From: an uncultured Pseudomonadaceae bacterium
GTDB taxonomy: Bacteria; Pseudomonadota; Gammaproteobacteria; Pseudomonadales; Pseudomonadaceae
Assembly: GCA_947630465.1 (NCBI GenBank)
Contig: CANRHT010000037.1
Location: forward strand, 1 to 13,224
Reading direction: 5' to 3'
DNA: 13,224 nucleotides
The position numbers and the translations under genes are program-made. The stretch's first letter is position 1. Each line of letters begins with the position of its first letter. The notes beneath the pieces are model-generated. The model worked only from the letters and a program-made list of their open reading frames with translations. It was not told where the DNA came from and searched no databases. Shown here piece by piece: positions 1 through 6,318 of the stretch.

Positions 1-1
1 G

Positions 2-340
2 CCTGATGCGCTGTTGGTGGATTTACTGCCTGCCGGTTTAGAACTTGAAAATCAAAACCTTGCGCAAAGTTCGGCCAGTTTAACTGAAGCCAGCAGTGCT
101 TTACGTGAATGGCAGGAAGCCATGCAAAATGCCGATATCGTCCATCAAGAGTACCGTGATGACCGCTATGTGGCTGCGCTGGCTATTCCTGCGCGTGAAG
201 TGAAGCATCTACTGTATTTAGCGCGCGCGGTCACTCCAGGGCGCTATGTGGTGCCGCCAGCGCAAGTGGAGTCGATGTACCGTCCTGAGTGGCAAGCCTA
301 CAGTGAAACGCCTGAGTTATTGCAGGTGCAGAAACGTTAA
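2..340 (+). CDS. Alpha-2-macroglobulin family protein, C-terminal end (partial)
   Basis: The reading frame enters from the left edge and ends at TAA 338-340; 112 codons are visible. The peptide carries DLLPAGLELENQNL near its start and PGRYVVPPAQVESMYRPEWQ near its end. These resemble the C-terminus of large bacterial alpha-2-macroglobulins of the E. coli YfhM type, where a receptor-binding-like domain ends with a VESMY-type motif. Such proteins are usually about 1500-1650 residues, so more than 90% of the gene lies outside the window, including any lipobox and thioester motif. The family is thought to trap foreign proteases in the periplasm, often together with the penicillin-binding protein PbpC. 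No pbpC follows here: the next gene is a convergent efflux pump. The internal TTG at 14 is not a start. The family call rests on remembered motif similarity. Confidence 0.82.
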   Translation, partial: PDALLVDLLPAGLELENQNLAQSSASLTEASSALREWQEAMQNADIVHQEYRDDRYVAALAIPAREVKHLLYLARAVTPGRYVVPPAQVESMYRPEWQAYSETPELLQVQKR

Positions 341-351
341 CTCAGTACGAC

Positions 352-385
352 TGGGTTGATAAGTGCCTGAGCATTTGTCAACCCA
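352..385 (+). terminator. 15-bp stem-loop after the macroglobulin gene
   Basis: Positions 352-366 pair with 371-385 without a gap, leaving a CTGA tetraloop (367-370). In RNA, thirteen pairs are Watson-Crick and two (360/377 and 363/374) are G-U. The hairpin begins 12 nt after the stop codon, a normal place for a 3'-end structure. No T-tract follows on either strand (the + side continues ATAACGGG), so it does not fit a standard intrinsic terminator. It may instead protect the mRNA 3' end, work with Rho, or belong to a dispersed hairpin family. Confidence 0.45.
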
Positions 386-494
386 ATAACGGGCAAAATA
401 AGTATAAAAATGTCGGTTAATGCACTTGATATTTATTGCGTACTTGCTAGTCGAATAATAAGTTGTGCACATTTACGCAAGTGCTAGCTAAAAA

Positions 495-595
495 ACAGCT
501 GAGATGCAACAAACCCTTAAATATTTACCTCTTGACTTTGTAAGTCGTTGATTTTAAAGAGTTTTTAAATTTGGTGAAAAATCCATCAGTTTGTA
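495..595. other. AT-rich block next to DnaA-box cluster
   Basis: This block is clearly richer in A+T than its surroundings, with runs such as CTTAAATATTT and TTTTAAAGAGTTTTTAAATTT. It lies about 45-140 bp to the left of the DnaA-box-like cluster. Replication origins place an easily melted AT-rich element beside DnaA boxes, so the arrangement is suggestive. It also holds a possible + strand promoter: TTGACT at 532-537 and, after 17 bp, TAAAGA at 555-560 (a weak -10). Function is inferred. Confidence 0.35.
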
Positions 596-638
596 GCAAA
601 GCCCCGTATTGTGGCGACTCACAGCACTTGCACGCACC

Positions 639-673
639 TTACCCACAGAGTTATCCACAGGCTTTGTGGATTG
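639..673. promoter_or_regulatory. Cluster of DnaA-box-like 9-mers
   Basis: TTATCCACA at 651-659 is a perfect match to the DnaA box consensus TTATNCACA. TTACCCACA at 639-647 differs at one base. On the opposite strand, 665-673 reads CAATCCACA, two mismatches. The central and right boxes form an inverted repeat, ATCCACA (653-659) and TGTGGAT (665-671), around a 5-nt spacer. A further one-mismatch 9-mer, TTGTGCACA, lies at 463-471. Three boxes within 35 bp is more than chance would usually give. The site could titrate DnaA, promote DnaA reactivation, or be part of an origin. Presence of the motifs is seen; the role is inferred. Confidence 0.5.
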
Positions 674-847
674 TTTTAGCAAAGCTGCGTGCGCTATAGC
701 TTTGCGTGTCCGTAGCAGGCTTTGTATGTGCCTGTTTGGGCGTATTGTTGGGCTATTTTTACAATGCTGCAAAAAATATCAGTCCAATACAGCGCGCAAG
801 GGTACAGAGCGAAGTTGGGGCTTGCAGAGATCACGCATGTGCAATCA

Positions 848-2242
848 TTAGCGTACTGAGTGCTGCACTATGCTGGGTAGATAAATATGTTTGCGAGCGA
901 TGTTATGTAAACGTAAACCGAGCATGACCGCGGCGCAGCTGAGTCCGACAATCAAGCCTTGCCAGAGTCCAGCAGGGCCTTGAGCCACGCCAAACTGCTC
1001 AGTTAAACCCAGCGCATAGCCCACTGGTAAGCCGACGCCCCAGTATGAAAATAGCGTAATTAGCATGGTAATCCGCGTATCTTGATAACCGCGTAAAGCA
1101 CCGGCGGCAGTCACTTGAATCGCATCGGAAAACTGAAAGATAGCTGAGTAAATAATCAGGGACGTGGCCACTGCCAATACCGCCGCATCAGGTGTATAAA
1201 TGCGTGCAATATGTTCGCGCATCAAAAACATAAAGCTGGCTGAGATGCAGGCACAGATTAGACCTGTTGCCATGGCTACACCGGCAGAAAAACGTGCCTC
1301 GCGTGGACGGTTTGCCCCCAGCGCTTGGCCGACACGAATAGTGGTCGCCATGCCCAATGAGTAGGGGATCATAAATACCAGACCGCTGAAATTAAGTGCA
1401 ACCTGATGGCCGGCCACCACATTGGCACCTAGACCGCCAATTAAAAGAGCAATCACAGAAAATAAACTGGCTTCGGCAAACACCGAAATACCAATGGGTA
1501 AACCCAGCGCCAATAAGCTTTTTTGTGCCGACCACAGCGGCCACTGAAAGCGCTGAAAGACTTGGCTCGACTTATAGTAAGGTGCCCAGCGGATCCAGAT
1601 AAACATGGCAATCATCATAAACACCATGACAAAAGCTGTCGCCCAGCCGCAACCGACACCGCCCATGGCTGGCAGGCCTAAGTGGCCATTGATAAAAATA
1701 TAGTTGAGCGGAATATTGAGCAGTAAACCTAAAATACCAATCACCATACTGGGGCGGGTTAAGCCTAGCGCATCGCTGTAGCAGCGAAATACAAGATAAA
1801 TCGCCACGCAGGGGAAGCCGCAGGCCACTGCTCGTAAGTAGCCCATGGCGGGCTCAATCAGTATCGGATCAATGCCCATCAGTTCGAGCAACGGCTGGGC
1901 ATGCCACAGCAGTACAGCAAATCCACAGCCCAGCACTAAGCCAAGCCACAAGGCTTGCCGCACTAAGTAACCCATTTCTAATTCAGCGCCGCGACCAAAG
2001 GCATGCGCGACCTTAGCCGTGGTGGCCAATAAAATACCGCTCATTAACAGAAAAATCGGCAACCAAATTGAGTTGCCTAAGGCCACTGCTGCCAGATCAT
2101 TGGGGCTGACACGTCCGGCCATCACCGTATCGACAAAACCCATGGCGGTGTTGGCCAGTTGCCCAATAATAATGGGCACTGCCAGTTTGAGCAGAGCACG
2201 CCATTCGACGCTGACACGTTGGTAACGAGAAACAGTGGACAT
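848..2242 (-). CDS. norM: MATE family multidrug efflux pump (NorM type)
   Basis: The product is a 464-residue inner-membrane antiporter that exports cationic drugs such as fluoroquinolones and dyes in exchange for Na+ or H+. It aligns by eye along its length with E. coli NorM/MdtK: NTAMGFVDTVMAG near residue 31, NIPLNYIFINGHLG near 176, VAGHQVALNFSGLVF near 276, and a C-half ALRGYQDTR near 382. Twelve hydrophobic segments are expected and fit the length. Asp38, Glu257 and Asp373 sit where V. cholerae NorM has its cation-binding Asp36, Glu255 and Asp371, a constant two-residue offset. The ATG at 2242 is chosen because the protein then begins MSTVSRYQRV, as the family does; an in-frame TTG at 2275 would add eleven residues. 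The ribosome site is weak (AGG about 11 nt upstream). It is divergent from pdxB. Confidence 0.93.
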   Translation of the reverse strand: MSTVSRYQRVSVEWRALLKLAVPIIIGQLANTAMGFVDTVMAGRVSPNDLAAVALGNSIWLPIFLLMSGILLATTAKVAHAFGRGAELEMGYLVRQALWLGLVLGCGFAVLLWHAQPLLELMGIDPILIEPAMGYLRAVACGFPCVAIYLVFRCYSDALGLTRPSMVIGILGLLLNIPLNYIFINGHLGLPAMGGVGCGWATAFVMVFMMIAMFIWIRWAPYYKSSQVFQRFQWPLWSAQKSLLALGLPIGISVFAEASLFSVIALLIGGLGANVVAGHQVALNFSGLVFMIPYSLGMATTIRVGQALGANRPREARFSAGVAMATGLICACISASFMFLMREHIARIYTPDAAVLAVATSLIIYSAIFQFSDAIQVTAAGALRGYQDTRITMLITLFSYWGVGLPVGYALGLTEQFGVAQGPAGLWQGLIVGLSCAAVMLGLRLHNIARKHIYLPSIVQHSVR

Positions 2243-2437
2243 ATACAACAGCCTAAAATAAAGCCTATACAGCAATAGATGCTGAGCAGTGCGGGGGAAA
2301 GTATGGTGTGCGAACAGCAGGTGAGAAACAGGCTGGCAGCGCGTATAGTTTACGCTGTTGTGGCGATCCTTAGGTAGCTATCATTGTTTTCTGGCATGGG
2401 TTGCGGCCTATGGCCTATAGATAAAAAGGGGATGCAG
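2243..2437. other. Divergent norM-pdxB intergenic region
   Basis: This 195-bp interval must carry promoters for both norM (-) and pdxB (+). I find no well-spaced -35/-10 pair for either. On the + strand TATAGA at 2416-2421 could serve as a -10 but lacks a -35 at the right distance. A directly repeated heptamer, GGCCTAT, occupies 2405-2411 and 2412-2418 just before the pdxB ribosome site, and an imperfect inverted repeat spans about 2336-2356. Confidence 0.4.
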
Positions 2438-2440
2438 GTG
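2426..2440 (+). promoter_or_regulatory. pdxB ribosome binding site selecting GTG start
   Basis: AAGGGG at 2426-2431 directly abuts an ATG at 2432, leaving no spacer, but stands 6 nt before the in-frame GTG at 2438. The GTG gives [10 protein letters not shown], the usual PdxB N-terminus, whereas the ATG would add two residues. The GTG is therefore the preferred start. Confidence 0.65.
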
Positions 2441-3568
2441 CGCATACTGGCAGATGAAAATATTCCAATGCTCGAAGTGTTTGAGCGCCACGGGCAGGTG
2501 CGTCGTGTGGCAGGACGCAGTTTAGATCGTGCTGTGTTGGGCGATGCTGAGGTGTTGTTAGTGCGCTCGGTGACCCAGGTCGATCAAGCTTTATTAGCCG
2601 GTTCACAGGTTAAATTTGTCGGTACGTGCACCATTGGTACTGATCATTTGGATATGCAGTATTGTGCTGAGCACGGCATTGGTTGGGCCAGTGCACCGGG
2701 CTGTAATGCGCGTGGTGTGGTGGATTATGTACTCGGTGCTTTACTGACGCTGGCTGAGCGTGACGGGGCTGATTTATCCCAGCGCTGTTACGGCGTGGTT
2801 GGCGCAGGGCACGTGGGTCAGCGTTTAGTGCAGGTGTTACGGGGTTTAGGTTGGCAGGTTTTAGTCTGCGATCCACCGAGGCAGCAGGCTGAAGGCGGCG
2901 ATTATGTCGATTTAGCCACAGTGCTTGAGCGCTGCGATGTGATCAGTTTGCATACGCCGTTAACCCAACTGGGCGAGCATCCCACTCATCACTTGCTGGG
3001 TGCTGAGCAACTGCACCGCTTGCAACAGGGCAGTTGGCTGATCAATGCCAGCCGCGGCGCTGTGGTGGATAATGCTGCGTTAAAGCAGTTTTTAACCCAG
3101 CGGCAGGATGTGCGTGTGGCGCTGGATGTTTGGGAAGCAGAGCCGCAGGTGGATGCTGAATTGGCGCAGCGCTGTGATATGGCTACGGCACACATTGCTG
3201 GTTACAGCCTCGACGGTAAAATCCGTGGCACTGCACACATTTATCAAGCGTTTTGCCAGCACTTTGCCTTGGCCGATAGCGCTGCCATTGAGTTTCCAGC
3301 ACAAACCTTATTAGCGTTGCAGCTTGCTGCGCATACGCCAGTCGAGCAAGCGCTGCGCCTGATCTGTCGTGCGGTCTATGATCCGCGCAGTGATGATGCA
3401 GCCTTTCGTTTAAGTCTGCAGGGTGATGCGCAGGCGCGCCGTGCAGCTTTTGATCAAGTGCGCAAAAACTATCCAGTACGCCGTGAGATTCCTGATCTGC
3501 AGGTGCAGCTCAGCCAGCCCAGCGCGGCTTTAGAGCAGATGCTGATGGCTTTGGGTGTTCAGCTTTAA
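2438..3568 (+). CDS. pdxB: Erythronate-4-phosphate dehydrogenase
   Basis: This enzyme oxidises 4-phospho-D-erythronate to 2-oxo-3-hydroxy-4-phosphobutanoate, the second step of DXP-dependent pyridoxal phosphate synthesis, in the cytosol. The 376-residue product matches the family's usual 380 or so. It opens [10 protein letters not shown], has [13 protein letters not shown] near residue 60, a Rossmann GVVGAGHVG motif at 119-127 for NAD(H), and the 2-hydroxyacid dehydrogenase catalytic set Arg206 ([10 protein letters not shown]), Glu235 (DVWEAEP) and His252 (HIAGYS). The PdxB-specific C-terminal dimerisation domain is present and includes [15 protein letters not shown]. The gene stands alone, divergent from norM and convergent with pykA. 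Upstream in-frame TTG (2384) and ATG (2432) are less likely starts because of spacing and homology. Confidence 0.97.
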   Translation: MRILADENIPMLEVFERHGQVRRVAGRSLDRAVLGDAEVLLVRSVTQVDQALLAGSQVKFVGTCTIGTDHLDMQYCAEHGIGWASAPGCNARGVVDYVLGALLTLAERDGADLSQRCYGVVGAGHVGQRLVQVLRGLGWQVLVCDPPRQQAEGGDYVDLATVLERCDVISLHTPLTQLGEHPTHHLLGAEQLHRLQQGSWLINASRGAVVDNAALKQFLTQRQDVRVALDVWEAEPQVDAELAQRCDMATAHIAGYSLDGKIRGTAHIYQAFCQHFALADSAAIEFPAQTLLALQLAAHTPVEQALRLICRAVYDPRSDDAAFRLSLQGDAQARRAAFDQVRKNYPVRREIPDLQVQLSQPSAALEQMLMALGVQL

Positions 3569-3577
3569 CCAAGCATG

Positions 3578-3619
3578 CAGCATAGTGACAGGTGAGTGAA
3601 TGGACCTGTGACTATGCTG
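3578..3619 (+). terminator. Hairpin between convergent pdxB and pykA
   Basis: Positions 3578-3593 pair with 3604-3619 (16 positions, one mismatch) around a 10-nt loop. The hairpin starts 10 nt past the pdxB stop and is followed on the + strand by TCTTTTGC, a modest T-tract, so it can end pdxB transcription. On the - strand no T-run follows, but the stem lies 40 nt past the pykA stop and may define that end too. Confidence 0.7.
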
Positions 3620-3658
3620 TCTTTTGCACTGTTTTATGCCGCATTGTTGCGCAAGCGA

Positions 3659-5110
3659 TTACGACAAAATATGGCCAACATGCAGCAGTTTCATCGTATT
3701 GGTGCCACCAATGGTGTGATAGCTGTCACCTTTAGTCAGAATCACCCAGTCCCCTGTTGCCACGATGCCGCGCTTCACCAACTCTTCAACGGCCGCTTTG
3801 CTCACTGAACCACTTTCAATAGTGCTCGGGTTAAAAGGCACCGTATACACACCACGAAACAGCGCCACGCGGGCTTGGGTTTGGGGTGAAGAAGTAAAAG
3901 CGTAAATGGGCATCGGAGAGCGAATACGCGACATCACTAAGGGTGTGTAACCGCTTTCAGTCAGGGCAATAATGGCTTTCACCCCTGGGAAATGATTGGC
4001 GGTGTACATGGCGGCTAAGGCAATACTTTCATCCCAGCGCGTAAATTGCTGGCCAATACGGTGACCGGAGCGGCGCATAATGGGGTTTTTTTCTGCACCT
4101 AAGCACACTCGCGCCATCGCTGCGACCGCTTGCACGGGGTATTCGCCGGCTGCTGTTTCTGCAGAGAGCATCACCGCATCGGTGTAGTCTAAAGCGGCGT
4201 TAGCCACATCAGAGACTTCGGCGCGGGTCGGCATCGGGCTGTGGATCATGGATTCCATCATTTGCGTGGCCGTAATCACCGCTTTATTTTGCTTGCGTGC
4301 TGCAGCGATGATTTTCTTTTGAATGCCAACCAGTTCTGCGTCACCAATTTCTACCGCTAAGTCACCGCGCGCGACCATCACTGCATCGCTGGCGCTGATC
4401 AAACCATCGAGGGCTTCATCGTTCATCACCGCTTCCGCGCGTTCAATTTTGGCCACTAACCATGAGTTGCACTGGGCTTCTTCACATAAACGGCGAGCCA
4501 GTTGCATGTCGGCGGCATCGCGCGGGAAAGAAACGGCTAAATAATCCAGATCCAACTCAGCGGTTAAACGGATATCTTGTTTATCTTTTTCAGTCAGTGC
4601 TGGCGCCGTTAAGCCGCCGCCACGACGGTTGATGCCTTTGTGATCGGATAAGGGGCCGCCAATTAAGACACGGCAATGCAGGGCATCCGCTGAAACGCGT
4701 TCGACTTGCATCACCACGCGGCCATCGTCGAGCAGCAGTTCATCGCCGACGCTGCAATCAGTGACCAAATCAGGGTAATCAATGCAGACTACATCTTGGT
4801 TACCCGCATCGCGTGGGTGGGTGATGGAGAAACAAAAATCATCACCAGTTTGCAGTTCGATTTTTTTATCAGTAAAGCGCGCAATGCGAATTTTCGGGCC
4901 TTGTAAATCACCCAGTAAAGCCACGTGACGGTTCAGGCGCTGGGCAATCTCACGAATGAGTTGCGCGCGAGCACGGTGCTCGTCGGCATTACCGTGGGAG
5001 AAGTTTAAACGCGCCACATCCATGCCGGCCAAGATCAACTGCTCAAGCACTTCCGGTGAGCTACTGGCCGGGCCGATGGTGGCAACGATTTTAGTACGAC
5101 GCAATGACAT
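3659..5110 (-). CDS. pykA: Pyruvate kinase, PykA type
   Basis: Pyruvate kinase transfers phosphate from phosphoenolpyruvate to ADP, giving pyruvate and ATP, the last step of glycolysis. The product is 483 residues and complete. The N-terminal barrel begins MSLRRTKIVATIGPAS, with the substrate-contacting Arg34 in ARLNFSHG. The B domain lies at about 71-170. The signature LVAKIERAEA holds catalytic Lys221 and metal ligand Glu223, with MVARGD (Asp250) following. The C-terminal domain ends TKGDSYHTIGGTNTMK. The sequence resembles Pseudomonas PykA rather than the PykF form. The ATG at 5110 is chosen for its AGGAA ribosome site 8-9 nt upstream and conserved MSLRRTK; an in-frame ATG at 5128 is less likely. 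It lies 93 bp downstream of the Usp gene on the same strand and may receive readthrough from it. Confidence 0.97.
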   Translation of the reverse strand: MSLRRTKIVATIGPASSSPEVLEQLILAGMDVARLNFSHGNADEHRARAQLIREIAQRLNRHVALLGDLQGPKIRIARFTDKKIELQTGDDFCFSITHPRDAGNQDVVCIDYPDLVTDCSVGDELLLDDGRVVMQVERVSADALHCRVLIGGPLSDHKGINRRGGGLTAPALTEKDKQDIRLTAELDLDYLAVSFPRDAADMQLARRLCEEAQCNSWLVAKIERAEAVMNDEALDGLISASDAVMVARGDLAVEIGDAELVGIQKKIIAAARKQNKAVITATQMMESMIHSPMPTRAEVSDVANAALDYTDAVMLSAETAAGEYPVQAVAAMARVCLGAEKNPIMRRSGHRIGQQFTRWDESIALAAMYTANHFPGVKAIIALTESGYTPLVMSRIRSPMPIYAFTSSPQTQARVALFRGVYTVPFNPSTIESGSVSKAAVEELVKRGIVATGDWVILTKGDSYHTIGGTNTMKLLHVGHILS

Positions 5111-5156
5111 ATAGGCTTTCCTATGCAAAGGGTTGAAAGGAGATACGAGGGCGCGT

Positions 5157-5185
5157 CTGCTACCTGATGTGACTCAAGGTAGCAG
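5157..5185 (-). other. 9-bp stem-loop in the usp-pykA gap
   Basis: CTGCTACCT (5157-5165) and AGGTAGCAG (5177-5185) form a perfect 9-bp stem with an 11-nt loop, between the stop of the Usp gene and the start of pykA. No T-tract follows on the - strand (the RNA continues ACGCGCCCTCG), so it is not a standard intrinsic terminator. It could be a partial terminator, an mRNA stabiliser for the usp transcript, or an operator. Confidence 0.4.
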
Positions 5186-5203
5186 TTGTATATGACAGAG
5201 TGC

Positions 5204-6130
5204 TTACGGCGTGGGCTGATAGCTTTCAGGCTTGATCACCAGCAAATCAGTTTGCGCCGCTTCCAGTACGCGCTCAGCAGTATTACCAATTAACGCGTTT
5301 TCTAAATTGCCACGTGAAATAGCACCAATCACCAACAGGTCGACTTGGTGTTCGTCAACAAAGCCTGGAATGCTTTCTTCTGGGAAGCCTTCTAAGAGAT
5401 GACGGTTGGCTTTTTCGACGGGGTAATTGACCATCAGTTTGGCAAAGGCTTCGCTGTGCTGCTTAGCGCTGCGCTCAATGTAATCATCGTAGGCAGCGAC
5501 CAGTTCACTATCAAAGATCATGGTGCGTGGTAGCGGGGCATAACTGTGGATGTAGTCCGCTTGCATGCTAAACATATCAGCCAAATACGCCGTGGTTTTC
5601 ACCAATAAATGATCCAGCGTCGCGGTGCTGTCAGCGCTGTGGACTGGGTCAACAGCGGCACAAATGCGCTGACCACGCCACTGCGCATTATCACGCACTA
5701 ACCACAAAGGTACCGGGCACTGGCGAATCAACTGCCAGCAGGTGTTATTGAAAAATAAGCGTTGAAGCAAACCATGGGTATGGGCGTCACGCATCACTAA
5801 ATCAGGCTTACTTTCATCAATGCGCTGTAAAATCATACTGTAGAGCGGCTTGCCCCAACGCACTTCAGTTGTCACTGTGATGCCTGAATCACGCAGCGGC
5901 TGTGCGAGGCTTTCGAGCCATTGTTGGTGATTGTTCAATAAAGCATCGCGGGTTTTATGTTGTGCGTCGCGATCAAGGAAATAGCGGTTATCCAGTGTCG
6001 AGTTGTATTCGCACAGCAATAACTCAACCGTGGCATTGCAATGCTTTGCCACCCAGTGCGCACGTTGCAACGAGGGTTGTGAATCGCCCGAGGTGGGATC
6101 AATGATGACTAAAATCTGCTGCAGTTCCAT
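5204..6130 (-). CDS. Tandem-domain universal stress protein
   Basis: The 308-residue cytosolic product holds two Usp (alpha/beta, Rossmann-like) domains, at about 1-148 and 153-302, as in UspE. Domain 1 starts QQILVIIDPT and ends VPLWLVRD but lacks the glycine-rich nucleotide loop. Domain 2 starts RICAAVDPVH and ends GAISRGNLENALIGNTAERV then TDLLVIKP, keeping the GNT element of the ATP loop in modified form. Such proteins help cells survive stress and, in Pseudomonas, oxygen limitation; I recall that the pykA-linked homologue of P. aeruginosa is under Anr control. The ATG at 6130 follows an excellent ribosome site, AAAGGAG, with 7 nt spacing. An ATG at 6157 in frame is dismissed because it precedes that site. 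Confidence 0.92.
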   Translation of the reverse strand: MELQQILVIIDPTSGDSQPSLQRAHWVAKHCNATVELLLCEYNSTLDNRYFLDRDAQHKTRDALLNNHQQWLESLAQPLRDSGITVTTEVRWGKPLYSMILQRIDESKPDLVMRDAHTHGLLQRLFFNNTCWQLIRQCPVPLWLVRDNAQWRGQRICAAVDPVHSADSTATLDHLLVKTTAYLADMFSMQADYIHSYAPLPRTMIFDSELVAAYDDYIERSAKQHSEAFAKLMVNYPVEKANRHLLEGFPEESIPGFVDEHQVDLLVIGAISRGNLENALIGNTAERVLEAAQTDLLVIKPESYQPTP

Positions 6131-6227
6131 GGGGAAGCTCCTTTCATGAGTATGCATAACGCCGTGTTACATGCCGTGCGGCAGGACTTTATATAACTGT
6201 TCAGTAGGGTCTTGCGTGCACTGTGCA

Positions 6228-6284
6228 TGTCAACATTCGTTATGAGTATAGCTGCTTTGACTGTTTGATATGGACGCAGATCAA
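6228..6284 (-). promoter_or_regulatory. Candidate Anr/FNR-regulated promoter of the usp gene
   Basis: On the - strand a TATACT -10-like hexamer (6250-6245) has no recognisable -35 at 16-18 bp. Instead, TTGAT (6284-6280) begins a sequence reading TTGAT-CTGC-GTCCA, matching eight of ten FNR/Anr consensus positions (TTGAT-N4-ATCAA), centred 30 bp before the -10 centre, near the class II activator position. A second perfect half-site, ATCAA, lies at 6269-6265, so the two perfect halves are 10 bp apart rather than the canonical 4. A separate perfect TTGACA (6233-6228) has no matching -10 at 16-18 bp. The elements are visible; regulation is inferred. Confidence 0.4.
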
Positions 6285-6318
6285 TCCAGCTGTATTGAAT
6301 GCACTAGCGCTGATTGTG

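Larger units (their letters stand above)
341..847. other. 507-bp gene-free region between convergent genes
   Basis: No convincing coding region lies here. The short open frames at about 609-851 and 706-927 (+) have no ribosome binding site, start at weak positions, are Cys-rich and shift composition, and one runs into the 3' end of the next gene. The stretch contains a strong hairpin (352-385), an AT-rich block (about 495-595), a DnaA-box-like cluster (639-673), an 8-bp inverted repeat (679-686 with 698-705) and a 5-bp one (716-720 with 730-734). Both flanking genes end here, so promoters are not needed, and the length and density of motifs suggest a function in the DNA or an unrecognised RNA. 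Confidence 0.7.

Noticed and set aside
248..259. Other frames inside pykA, moxR and norM with open stretches of 60-90 codons.
   Set aside because: They lie wholly within strong conserved genes in other frames, lack ribosome sites and match nothing recognisable.
609..927. Open reading frames on the + strand (609-851 and 706-927) in the intergenic stretch, one with a hydrophobic segment.
   Set aside because: There is no ribosome site, the composition is odd (many Cys), neither resembles a known protein, and the longer reach runs into the end of norM on the other strand.
2242..2275. Longer NorM start at TTG 2275.
   Set aside because: The ATG at 2242 gives the family's N-terminus and usual length; the extra eleven residues have no counterpart.
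6228..6233. Perfect TTGACA on the - strand as a sigma-70 -35 box for the Usp gene.
   Set aside because: No -10 match lies 16-18 bp downstream (the sequence there is CCCTAC-like), so it is not a complete promoter.
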